This document shows positions 54,030 through 64,000 of a stretch of DNA of 64,000 nucleotides, piece by piece. A program made the translations under genes and the position numbers. Positions within the stretch are counted from its first letter, which is position 1. Each line of letters begins with the position of its first letter. This DNA comes from Galeopsis tetrahit (taxonomy: Eukaryota; Streptophyta; Magnoliopsida; Lamiales; Lamiaceae), in NCBI GenBank assembly GCA_963675135.1, contig OY776130.1:19522001-19586000 (forward strand). The letters are read 5' to 3'. Under the pieces are notes generated by a model. The model was not told where the DNA came from. It worked only from the letters and a program-made list of their open reading frames with translations, and did no database searches.

Positions 54030-56513
54030 ATGGCTAACAATGCAGTTCCAGGAGATGCTGTCAACAACATCAACAATATGGGTCCAAACCAAGTCAACCA
54101 TATTTCTCATCACAAACTGCCAATGTTCTCAATTGAGAACTATGATTTCTGGAAAATCAGGATGAGAGCACATCTTGCATGCCAGCATGATGAGATGCTT
54201 AAAGTCATCACTAGAGGGCCATTCACATTTACTAAAGCTAATCCCAAGCTCACTGATGCTCAAAAAGCTGATCCGAGGGAGTTGCTGCCAAAGGATGAAG
54301 ATGACTTTACAGCTGAAGAAAGAAAAAGGCACAACCTGAACTACATTGCAATGAACACATTGTACCAGACAATTCCAGATGCAGTGATGGGAAGAGTGTA
54401 CCACTGCACATCAGCTAAAGAGATTTGGGACACCCTAGCACTTATGTGTGAAGGTACCCAAAAGATCAAGGAGAACAAGCTTCAAGTGGCTATCCAAAAA
54501 TATGAACAATTCTCTATGGAAGCCAATGAAACCATTGATCATCTTGATGGCAGGTTCACTGACATCATGAATGAAATAAACTCTCTTGGCAAGTTCTATG
54601 CCAAAAGAGAAGTTGCCTTGAAGATCTTGAGAAGTCTCACATCCAAGTGGGATATATATTCTGTCATGATGCAAAATACTAGCAATCTTGACAACATGCC
54701 AATGCAACAAGTATTTTCTGAACTCAAGGCATATGAGTTTGATCTCAACAGAAAGAAGGTGCATGAAGAGCCATCCTCCTCAAACAAAGGTGTTGCCTTC
54801 AAAGCTGCTGAAACAGAAAAGAAGAATACTCAGAGATCCTCTCAATCTGTTTCAAAATCTGAAATAAAGGAGGAGCTGGCACTCATGGCTAGAAGATTTG
54901 AGAAGCTCAACTCCAGATTTGGTAGATACAAGAAGTTCTACCAAGACAACAGAACCAGAAGGAGATTCAATTCTCCTGACACCAAATCAGAGGACAAAGT
55001 CTCTGATGAAAAGAAAGAAGACAAGTATGCTGATAGAAAGAGATACAACAAAGGTGAACCATCATCATCAAGGAGGAAGGAGTCCTCAAACAAGAAGAAT
55101 GATGATGAAGATGTGTGTTACAACTGCCAGAAAAAGGGTCACTTTCAGTATGACTGTCCTGACCTCAGTGCAAAAGAAAGGAAAGAAAGGCAGACCAAAA
55201 GAGACAAAAGGCTGAACAGCAGGAAGGCTATGGTGGCTGGAGATTCAGCTAGTGAAGAATGTGTCTACTCTTCTGATGATGGACTATTCTCCAACAGTGA
55301 CAGTGATGATGACTGTCAAATGGCATTTGAAAATGATGAGGTATGTTCATCTTCTAGCTCTTTCAGTTCTTCAAATAACACACATGAGTCCAGTGAAATC
55401 CCCTTAAAACTCAACTTTGTAAAGCTATTTGAGGATTTCACCAGACTAAGAAAAGTATGCAATATAGCACTTAGAGAAAATGAGCTACTGAATTCAAAAG
55501 CTCAAACTCCCAACCTTCCTGAACCTGAGCTTGACATTAAATCAACTGAGTTGTATCAGCAGATTGTGAAAGAACTTGAGGAAGTGTCTCTCAAAGTCTC
55601 TGAACAACAAGAGTTGATTGATGATCAAGAACTGGCCTTGAGGAAAAAGGATTTTGATCTCAGAATTCTTCAAGCAAAATTTGACAATCTCTCAAGTGAA
55701 TTTGATACTCTAAAATTGAGTGAGGGGAGCTTAAAAATGAAAATGTCTGCCTTGAACAAATCTGCTAAGGCAATAGAGGAGATTCAAGGGCTTCAAAGAC
55801 AATTTGCTCAAAAGGGTGGATTAGGCTATAATCCATGTGAACCCTCACCTGGTCTTAGCATTGCTTCATCAAGCAATTCTAAGATGACTTTTGTAAGATC
55901 AGTGGCACAGCAAAATGAAATTGAAGTAAATCAACCACTGATCAAGGATAAGGGTAAAGGAATTTTTATACCAACTCAGGTAATCAATGCACCTAAACCC
56001 ACACCTTTGGAAAAGGTTAAAGGCATTGCTTACAGGAGGAATGAGGTTCAGAAAGGTAGAACCAATGGAAGGCCAACCTATCTGAATCATCATCAGAGGA
56101 GTTGTCCAAAACCTATTCAGAAAAGGCCAACTCAAATGAGGAAACCTCAACTGAATGGATTAAGGCCAATCCCCTCTGATAGGTATAAAACATTCAGGAA
56201 GCCTGGACCTTACTTGCCAAATGGAAAAGGCCATCCAAAAACCTATCCCCAAAAGTCTTATCCAGCTGCACCTAAGCTTAGTAACTTCAGGAGAAATGTC
56301 CCAAAGAAATTTACCAACTCTCCTGAACCTTACAAAGCTAACACTTATACACAGAGATCACCCAAGGCATTTAAGGGTCAAACTGTGTATGTAGATGTAA
56401 ATGGAAACCAAGTCAGTCACTTTGAATCAATCAGAGTAATCAGGCAGATTTGGGTTCCAAAAGGTACAGCTAACCCTCTAGGACCCAACACTCAAAGGGT
56501 ACCTAAATTTTGA
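54030..56513 (+). CDS. Gag of element D
   Basis: I chose the ATG at 54030 (MANNAVPGDAVNNINN); the frame is also open upstream from 54000 but without ATG. About 827 residues follow. The copia gag domain contains NYDFWKIRMRAHL and EIWDTLALMCEGT. A Lys/Arg/Ser-rich region and a CCHC zinc knuckle (CYNCQKKGHFQYDC, near residues 363-376 from this start) follow. Then come an acidic Ser-rich stretch, a coiled coil (about 460-590), and a basic Pro/Tyr-rich tail ending in RVPKF. The length is that of a Sirevirus-type gag, with the tail that C has lost behind a stop. It has no interruption. Gag forms the particle and packages RNA in the cytoplasm. Confidence 0.9.
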   Translation: MANNAVPGDAVNNINNMGPNQVNHISHHKLPMFSIENYDFWKIRMRAHLACQHDEMLKVITRGPFTFTKANPKLTDAQKADPRELLPKDEDDFTAEERKRHNLNYIAMNTLYQTIPDAVMGRVYHCTSAKEIWDTLALMCEGTQKIKENKLQVAIQKYEQFSMEANETIDHLDGRFTDIMNEINSLGKFYAKREVALKILRSLTSKWDIYSVMMQNTSNLDNMPMQQVFSELKAYEFDLNRKKVHEEPSSSNKGVAFKAAETEKKNTQRSSQSVSKSEIKEELALMARRFEKLNSRFGRYKKFYQDNRTRRRFNSPDTKSEDKVSDEKKEDKYADRKRYNKGEPSSSRRKESSNKKNDDEDVCYNCQKKGHFQYDCPDLSAKERKERQTKRDKRLNSRKAMVAGDSASEECVYSSDDGLFSNSDSDDDCQMAFENDEVCSSSSSFSSSNNTHESSEIPLKLNFVKLFEDFTRLRKVCNIALRENELLNSKAQTPNLPEPELDIKSTELYQQIVKELEEVSLKVSEQQELIDDQELALRKKDFDLRILQAKFDNLSSEFDTLKLSEGSLKMKMSALNKSAKAIEEIQGLQRQFAQKGGLGYNPCEPSPGLSIASSSNSKMTFVRSVAQQNEIEVNQPLIKDKGKGIFIPTQVINAPKPTPLEKVKGIAYRRNEVQKGRTNGRPTYLNHHQRSCPKPIQKRPTQMRKPQLNGLRPIPSDRYKTFRKPGPYLPNGKGHPKTYPQKSYPAAPKLSNFRRNVPKKFTNSPEPYKANTYTQRSPKAFKGQTVYVDVNGNQVSHFESIRVIRQIWVPKGTANPLGPNTQRVPKF

Positions 56514-59500
56514 CTTTGCAGGGCTGCAAGGACCACAAGAAGAAGAGAAGCATCAACAAGAAAACAGCATGGTACTTGGATAGTGGATGTTCAAGACACA
56601 TGACTGGAAATAAAGAGCTTCTCTCAGAGTTCATAGAAAAGGAGGGTCCTTCAGTAACCTTTGGAGACAGCTCACAAGGGATCACAAGAGGTTATGGTAC
56701 ATTAAAAATTGGTAGTGTTAAAATTACTGATGTCTCATATGTCCTAGGCCTAAAATATAACTTGCTGTCTATAAGTCAAATCTGTTATAAAGGTTTTTGT
56801 GTTGAATTTGCTCCTAATGAATGTACTATCAAGAACAAATCAACACAACAGGTGCTACTAACAGGGGTGAGAAAGGGAAATGTCTATTTTGCAGATTGGA
56901 GCAAAACCCCTGAACCAGTTTGTCTTGTTGCCAAAAGCACAAGAGAGCAAAGCTGGCTGTGGCACAAGAGGCTGAATCACCTGAACTTCAAAACCATCAA
57001 CAAGATTGCAAGAAACTCTCTAGTTAAAGGGCTGCCAAACCAAGTGTTCACCAAAGAACACATATGCCAGCCATGTCAGGAAGGAAAGCAGATCAAAGCT
57101 TCATTCAAAGGAAAGCCTGTCATCTCAACTGAGAGAGTTCTTCAACTACTGCATATGGATTTATTTGGGCCAATTATCCCAGTAAGTATAAATGGAAGAA
57201 AATATGCTTTAGTTGTTGTTGATGATTTTTCCAGGTACACTTGGGTAGTATTCTTACTCAACAAGAAGGAGACTCAAGTCAAGTTACCTGAATTGATGAT
57301 GAGACTAAGCAATGAAAAAGGCCTTAATATTGTCAAGATCAGATCAGACAAAGGCACTGAATTCATAAACTCATACATCAAAGAGTACTGCAGCAAGAAT
57401 GGCATCACTCATGAAACCTCAGCAGCAAGAACACCTCAACAAAATGGGGTAGCGGAGAGAAGGAACAGAACCTTGAAAGAGGCAGCAAGAACCTTGATTG
57501 CTGAATCCAAACTGCCTAAAAGGTTCTGGGCTGAAGCCATTAGCACTGCATGCCACACACAAAACAGGTCCTTAATCACCAAAGGACAAGGTAAAACCCC
57601 ATATCAAATATGGAAAGGTAAATTGCCCACTGTTGCTTATTTTCACATATTTGGTTGTAAGTGTTTCATTCATAATAATGGGAAAGAGCAATTGAAAGCT
57701 TTTGACAGCAAAACTGATGAAGGAATATTTGTTGGATATTCACAAATCAGCAAAGCTTACAGAGTTTACAATTGCAAAACCCTTATTGTGGAAGAAACAC
57801 CTCATGTTGTGTTTGATGAATCTATTAATGAGTTCAGGGATAGAAACCTGAATATTGATGAGATAACACAAAGAACAACCAGATTAAGGCTTCAAAGCAA
57901 GGAGACAGTGTTTGTAGATGTTGCCCAGCCTGAATTTTATGATTGTAAAAAACTGGACAACCTACCTGATGGCAATCAACCAGGAGTCAACCAACCTGAA
58001 GGTGATATTGAACTGATTGATCCAATCCCAGTTCAAAACCAGGTAACAACTACCAATGAAGAAGCAGGCAATGCTGAGGTAGTTAATGGATCCAATATTC
58101 AAGGGGGAACCAATGAAAATGTCAACTCATCTGACAATGAGGACAACACCCCTGAATATGATCCTGAGCTTGATCCTTCAATTAATTTTCCTGAATTTAA
58201 TGAGTCTAGTGATCCAACCTCAGATGAGGACAATCCTCCTGAAGGGATCAGGTCTAGAAGGACTTGGTTGCAAGACCACCCAACTAGCCTGATACTTGGT
58301 AATCCAAGTGAAGGGATCAAAACTAGAAGGTTTCATGGAGAAAGTGCCTTGTTTTGTTGTTTTCTTTCAGAAATAGAACCAGGAGATATTGAAGAAGCAT
58401 TACAAGACACCAACTGGATCATAGCCATGCAAGAAGAGCTGAACCAATTCACCAGAAATGAAGTATGGGAGCTGGTGGATAGGCCAACTCATCAAGATGT
58501 CATTGGAACCAAATGGGTGTTCAAAAATAAGAAAAATGAAAATGACATCATTGTGAGGAACAAAGCAAGACTGGTGGCCAAGGGATATTGTCAATCTGAA
58601 GGGATTGATTATGATGAGACATTTGCTCTAGTGGCCAGACTTGAGGCAATCAGACTTTTCTTAGCATATGCAGCTCACATGAGATTCAAGGTGTATCAAA
58701 TGGATGTGAAGAGTGCTTTTCTAAATGGGGTGCTCAAGGAAGAAGTGTATGTTGAACAGCCCCCAGGCTTTGAAGAAGGAGACAAGGTGTACAGATTGAA
58801 GAAAGCCCTCTATGGCTTAAAACAAGCTCCAAGAGCTTGGTATGACACCTTATCACAGTTTCTTCTAGATCATGGTTTTGTCAAAGGCACTGTTGACAGA
58901 ACTCTGTTCAGAATCTGTGAAGGAGATGATATCTTGTTAGTCCAAATCTATGTGGATGACATTATATTTGGATCTCCAAATGAGAAGATGTGTGAAAAGT
59001 TCTCCAAACTCATGCAAAGCAAATTTGAGATGTCCATGATGGGATTGATGAATTTCTTCTTAGGACTTCAGGTCACTCAATCAAAGAAGGGGATATTCAT
59101 CAATCAGGCCAAGTACACAAGGGACATGATCAAAAAATTCGGATGTGCAACAAGCAAGCCAGTCAGAATTCCTATGAATACTAACAGGAAGATGGATCCT
59201 GATGAAGGTGGAGAGTGAACCAACTCCACTAACTACAGAGGAATCATAGGATCATTGCTATATCTCACTGTAAGTAGGCCTGATATCACATTTGCAGTTG
59301 GAGTATGTGCAAGATTTCAGGCAAATCCAAAGAAGAGCCATCTTGATGCTGCCAAGAGAATCCTAAGATATCTCAAGGGATCTGAGAATCTTGGATTGTG
59401 GTATCCAGCTGATGACAACATTGAGCTCACTGGATATTCAGATGCTGATTATGGAGGATGCAGAATTGACAGAAAGTCCACCTGTGGAACATGTCAATTC

Positions 59501-59905
59501 TTGGGCAGCAAGCTTATCTCATGGTTCTCCAAGAAACAGAATACAGTTGTAACTTCAACAACTGAAGCAGAATATGTTGCAGCTGGAAGCTGTTGTGCTC
59601 AGATACTTTGGCTCAGGCAACAACTAAGAGACTACAAAGTCATTACAAATGAAGTGCCAATATTCTGTGACAACAATAGTGCAATTGCCATCTCACAGAA
59701 TCCAGTACTCCACACCAGATGCAAGCATGTGGACATCAAGCATCATTTCATAAGGGATCATGTGGAGAAGAAAGATATCAAGCTTGTCAAAATCCACACT
59801 GATAAGCAAAAAGCTGATATCTTGACCAAGCCTCTAGCTGAAGCAAGGTTCTTGGAGTTGTCAGCTGAATTGGGGTTACTTGATCCAGGCAAGATGGAAA
59901 AATGA
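56510..59905 (+). pseudogene. Pol of element D with one stop codon
   Basis: The frame opens in the -1 phase relative to gag, overlapping its TGA, and has no ATG at its start (first codon TTG). Protease DSGCSRHMTG is near 56580. The HHCC finger follows, then integrase HMDLFGP, RSDKGTEF and QQNGVAERRNRT. The reverse transcriptase has the YVDD box near 58953, and RNase H has YSDADYGG, TTEAEY and CDNNSA. A single TGA at 59216-59218 interrupts it between the RT and RNase H; otherwise all 1131 codons are open. Only this one change separates it from a complete pol frame, so it may have been lost recently or may be read through at low level. Confidence 0.9.
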
Positions 59906-60581
59906 GGAAAGAAAGCTCATATGAAGGGGGAAGTTCATCAAAGTTGAACTTCAGCAAAGTTGACCAACCTCACTGAAGTTGTAAGCCAAAGGGGGAAACT
60001 CAGCAAGGTTGTCCCTATGATGCTCAGCAATGTTGGTCAAGGGATCTGTCCAAGTGGGACCCAGTCAGCAACCTTGGGACCCACTCAGGCAAGCTCATCA
60101 GGCAGTTTGACCTTCACAGAAACCAAAGCACATCTCAGGATGTTTGTCCGAGTTAATTAGATAATCATTGCTATTTTTAGCATTGATTAGACATTTAATA
60201 GGTTTCTTGGTCTAAGAGTAGGCCATTTTAGGATGGAGTGTGCTATAAAGATTTTTATCACCAAAAAGGCAAATCAGCATTAATGCAGAAATCTTAATTG
60301 GGATTTCATGAATTCTTGAGCCTTCATCAAAACCATTAATTTGCATTAAACCTCCATCAAACCGCCTCAATCCCACTACCACATATTATCCAGTTGGTCA
60401 GACTTATTACCCACGGTTAGATTCTATTAACCAACGGTTAATAAACTCCCCACATATATAAACTCCTCAATTTTCACTACCATCTTTACGCACTCAAAAT
60501 TTCAAAAACCCTTAAGTCTTTCCTCATACTCTCAAACCTGCAATTCCTCCCCAAACACCCACCAAATCTCTCATACTATCC
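59906..60581 (+). other. Spacer and leader before the third ORF of element D
   Basis: Two purine tracts, GAAGGGGGAA (59923-59932) and AAAGGGGGAAA (59988-59998), follow the end of pol. Further on, TATATAAA (60455-60462) lies about 120 bases before the ATG and is followed by a pyrimidine-rich leader. Before it, AACGGTTA-type motifs are repeated at 60410-60440. The layout looks like a plant promoter and leader for the next gene. Confidence 0.55.
60455..60462 (+). promoter_or_regulatory. Candidate internal TATA box for third ORF of D
   Basis: CACATATATAAACTCC fits the plant TATA consensus. Transcription about 30 bases on would give a leader of roughly 90 bases without ATG before the ORF. Evidence is sequence only. 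Confidence 0.4.
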
Positions 60582-62586
60582 ATGGCACCTAAGATTAAGA
60601 GAGAAGAGCTTGTAGACTTCAATGATTCCTCTTTGGACATTGATTTCTCCTATCTTAGCAACCCAAACTCCTTATGGTTTGAAAAGCTGGTTGCTTTTGA
60701 CAGTCCAGACAAGGAGGTTGAGCCTGTACTCCATTGGCTTAGGGAAGCAGGCTTGGAAAAGTTTCTTGGGACCAAGCCTGATTCATGCCTGAATCCATTT
60801 ATGGCAGAATTCTTTGCCCATCTAAGATGGAAGGGCAAGAAAGGAGATGTGTGCACAAAGCTCACATATGCTGAGGAAGAAGCAGAAAGCCAACACTCCA
60901 TCATCTTCACTGCAGAGGATATAGATGCTAGCTTTGGGCTACCTTCTGAAGGCCAGAATCCAGAGACTTACTAGGAAGGAGAAGATCAGGAGTTCTACTT
61001 TCCATGGCTGCTTACACCCAAAAAGCTTGTAAGTGCTCAAAACAAGAATACTCTAAAACCTTTGTTTAGACACTTGTTTGACTGTGTGGTGAAGAGTTTA
61101 TTAAGCCACTCTGGGAGTGTTGAACAACTTAGTATGCCTAAGTTGAGAGTAATGGCTGCTGTGATTGACTCTGCTGAGAAAAGAGTCAAATTTGATTGGA
61201 AAACCTTTATTTTGGTTGATGGAAGACTCCAGTTCTGCACAAGAGCCAGCCTGCTCTTGGAAAGATTTGCTCATTATACCCATCTTCAAGTAAAGCCAAA
61301 GCCTTTTCCTGCACAAAAGGTGTTGTTCAGAAAGCTGTCTTCAAGGACAGAAAAGAGAAAGCAGGAGGCTGCCTCCAAGAAAGCTGTTGCAACTGTTCCA
61401 GCAACAAGAGTCTCTCCAAGGAAAAGGAAAGCACAACCACTCAAAATCCAGCCAAAGATGAAGAAGATGAAGGAGATTCTAAGTGAATCTTCCCCTGAAA
61501 GCCAGTCAAGAAGTGGAGGAGCCACTTCTGAAGAAATTGAGAAAGTAGCTGAGGAAGGAGTCAACCCTCCTGAAGAGGGTGAAGTAGTCAGAGAGATTGT
61601 CCCACTGCACCCTGAGACAATCACAGAATTCAGAGACCTTGACCAGCCTACAAGGTATGAAAGGAGAAGGAGAATCATCAAGACCTCTGAGAAGCAGAGA
61701 TTGATGGAAGAGAAAAAGAAGAAGAAAGAGTTCTTCAAGGAGATTAGACATGCAAGCAAGTCTAACTCCAAGTCAAAGTCAAGGACCAACAGCCCTGAAG
61801 CCAACTCCCCTGATATTCAGTCTAGAAGAATATCTCCAAGGCAAGAAGAAGAGGAGTGCAAGACTCCTGAAGATGCCCCAATCTTGACCAAGAAAGTTTA
61901 CTCCCCTGAAGGTGCACCTGATAGAGCAGGTATTGATGTGCTGGCAGATTTGGTCAATCTTGAAGATAGACCCTTCTCCCCCTTGATCCAAGACTTCTCT
62001 CATATACCAAACTTCTTGAAACTGCTATTCAAGAAGGTGATCAAGTTGTTTTCCCACCCATTCCAGCCATCCCAATTACCTATTCAGGCACAATGCTCTC
62101 AAAAGCACCTGAATCCCAACTTATTTTGACCCCTCCTGAACCCATTCCTTCTGAATCCAACCTACCTGAATCCCAGCCAAGCCTACTTGAATCCCACTCC
62201 AATCCTCCTGAATCCCAAGCTAACTCATCTGGAGATGATAGTGGTGAAGAGTTCACCTATGAGGGAATGTTGAGGCAGATTGCTAGAGCCAATGTGGATG
62301 AATTATATCCAGGTTTGAAAGCTTATCCCAGGCTGCAACAACAGTTCTATGATCTCAGAGCACTTGTTGAGATCAAAGATAGAACTATTGTGGAAATAGC
62401 TCAGGCTATTCAGGATAAGGGTGCCAACTGGTGGCAGGTTGAGGAAAATAGGCTGCTACATTTTGCAAATGTAAAGAAGACCAGTGTTCTAACCACTGAG
62501 GCCCTATTTTGCACCATTGTTCATGAGAAGGTGCTTGCTGAAAGAGAGAGGATAGCACAAGGAATCAAGCATCCTGACAGCCCATC

Positions 62587-62617
<31 letters not shown>

Positions 62618-64000
62618 CACACCAATCCCAATCCCCCTGGTACCAACTCAGCTCAGTTACATTACTTGACTTTTCATTCTGAGAAGGACTCTGATCTTTC
62701 AGAGGAGTTGACCAAAGATGGTAACTCAGTCCAAGATGCATTGGCCAAGGATGGTTCTTCTGAGCCTGAGGCACAGCTTGACAATGCTGAGACTTCCATA
62801 GGAGAAGCTGGTTTGGCTAAAGCCTCATCAATGTCAGGCAAGTTGGACATTGACCAGCCTTTAGTCATTCAGGATGACTCAGTGGCCTTGGGATGCCCAA
62901 GTACTGTGATCTCCCAACAACTGCCCTCTGTGGATCCTGTTGAGGATATAGAGGTGTCAGGAATTGAAGGAGTTGAAAAGGCTATTAGTGCTGAAAAATC
63001 AGAGGGAGATGATGGTGAGGATTGTGTGATCACTGGTTCCTTGAGTGCACCACAAATAGAGGGTGAGGAAGTAGAAATATTGGGTGCAGCCCAATATGAG
63101 AGTCAGGCTATTCTTCAAGTCAAATATGAACTTGATGAATCCCTTGGTGAAAGGAGGCCTGATTCTCCAGTGAATGTGAGTACATCTTTTGAGAATAAAG
63201 AAGAAAAGAATATAGTTGAAAATGAGAGAGAAGGTGTTGATGTATCAGACCTTATGGGAGAAAAAGAAATTGAGGGTGATGAGGGAATTTTTACTAACAC
63301 TACTAGTTTTGCAGATTCAGTTGCTGTCACTCTTGAGCAAATTTTTGCAGATGCTTCCTTGACAGATATACCAATTGATGCTGACACTGATCTTGAGGCA
63401 GTTTCAGCAAATGTGTCCACACTTAACCAAATCTTCTTTGAGCAAGCCAACACCTCTGAGGCTCACTTTCAGATTGCTACTCAGACTGCATCCATCATTG
63501 AAGAGCAGTCAGAGAAGTTGGACACACTGGTCAGGGAAGTTGGGAAGGCCCATGCAACAACTGCTGATACCCTAGATGGCCAAGGCAAGACTCTAGCCTC
63601 TGTGGAGATGAGGCTCACAGGGTCAGAAGAAGTGATCTTGCCTACTCTTGATGCAAGGATAAGTGGAGTTGAAACTGGACTGCAAACAGTTTCAACTGAA
63701 GTGACAAAGGCCAAAGATGCTATGGGTAAATTCACAAGATCTGTGAAGAAAGAGCAGCAGGATCTCAAATCCTTGTACAAGCATAATGTGAAAGCATTGA
63801 GAAAGACAATCAAGGATGCTTTGAGGCAGAGGACAGCAGCCCAGAGAAAGAAGGCAGAAGAGTTGAAAGCTGCAATGGTGAAGGAAGCAGCTGAGAAGTT
63901 CACTGTTGAACTCATGGCCAAGGTGTCTGATCAAGTTGTGGCCAACCTCACTGATCACCTTCAGGCCAAACTTGATCAATCACTGAAAGCCACATTGGAT
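60582..64000 (+). pseudogene. Third ORF of element D, one stop and one frameshift, runs off window
   Basis: It starts at the ATG at 60582 (MAPKIKREELVDFND). A TAG at 60972-60974 and a frameshift near 62010-62035 interrupt it. After the shift one frame stays open to the end of the window. The N-terminal part (LRWKGKKG, LSMPKLRVMAAVIDS) is a distant relative of the N-terminal region in A-C. A Lys/Ser/Pro-rich linker and a PPEPIPSESN-type Pro/Glu/Ser repeat follow. Then come an alpha-helical block (YEGMLRQIARANVDEL), a run of ten Asp (62588-62617), an acidic stretch and a coiled coil (from about 63400). The C-terminal block seen in A-C would lie beyond base 64000. The function is unknown. Confidence 0.8.
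62588..62617 (+). repeat. (GAT)10 trinucleotide repeat
   Basis: Ten GAT units encode ten consecutive aspartates in the third ORF of D. Its length is expected to vary between copies and individuals. Confidence 0.9.

Larger units (their letters stand above)
52277..64000 (+). mobile_element. Copia (Sirevirus-type) element D, near-intact, runs off the window
   Basis: The order is 5' LTR (52277-53887), primer site, gag, pol, a spacer with purine tracts, and a third ORF that continues past 64000. The 3' LTR is outside the window. Gag is open. Pol has one stop, and the third ORF has one stop and one frameshift. It is a separate family from A/C and from B. It inserted into the LTR of E; ATAAC precedes it. 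Confidence 0.9.

Noticed and set aside
1..64000. tRNA genes, rRNA genes and CRISPR arrays
   Set aside because: None was recognised. The TGGTATCAGAGC sites are retrotransposon primer sites, not tRNA genes, and the repeats lack CRISPR-type spacing.

Overview
The window is eukaryotic nuclear DNA from a flowering plant, most likely a eudicot and probably an asterid (the lineage is an inference). The evidence is AT-rich intergenic DNA, Stowaway, hAT and CACTA elements, an L1-type LINE with a plant RNase H domain, Sirevirus-type Ty1/copia retrotransposons with initiator-tRNA-Met primer sites, and one intron-containing gibberellin 2-oxidase gene. There is no operon structure, CRISPR array, rRNA gene or tRNA gene that I can see. 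About 80 percent of the window is transposable elements, many nested.

Left block (1-16.4 kb). A plus-strand copia element (A) is present as its third ORF plus 3' LTR. It sits inside the gag gene of a second plus-strand copia element (B), of which the end of gag, a decayed pol, a nearly open third ORF and the 3' LTR remain. B sits in a relic of a CACTA (TNP2-type) transposase. Next come a minus-strand copia gag relic and a hAT-type MITE that holds two nested Stowaway elements.

Middle (16.7-30 kb). A 1.76-kb unit with ~280-bp inverted arms, several MITEs, and an unidentified poly(A)-tailed retroposon precede the only clear host gene: a four-exon C20-gibberellin 2-oxidase (GA2ox8-like) on the minus strand, 22.9-26.9 kb. 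It has a 2.6-kb first intron and possible leader exons with a TATA box near 28.3 kb. An LTR-like relic lies upstream of it.

Large nest (30.4-48.4 kb). A Stowaway MITE was entered by an L1 LINE, which was entered by a non-autonomous CACTA element, which was entered by a full-length 13.1-kb Sirevirus-type copia element (C, minus strand). Each boundary is supported by target-site duplications or matching termini. C has 1262-bp LTRs that differ at about 11 positions, a complete pol, an uninterrupted 1160-residue third ORF, and a gag with one stop codon.

Right block (48.5-64 kb). The left end of another CACTA-like element (G) holds a copia element (F: LTR, primer site, gag start). F is cut by an LTR of the A/C family (E, minus strand), and E is cut by a further near-intact plus-strand copia element (D) that runs off the window with gag, pol and third ORF.

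The most notable feature is the third ORF. Four elements of at least three families (A, B, C, D) carry a large non-gag, non-pol gene downstream of pol, with shared layout. It has no membrane segment I can recognise, and in D it is preceded by what looks like its own promoter and leader. Coordinates of intact ORFs are firm. LTR ends with matching duplications are firm, while the F LTR start, the LTR-like relic and the leader exons are tentative.
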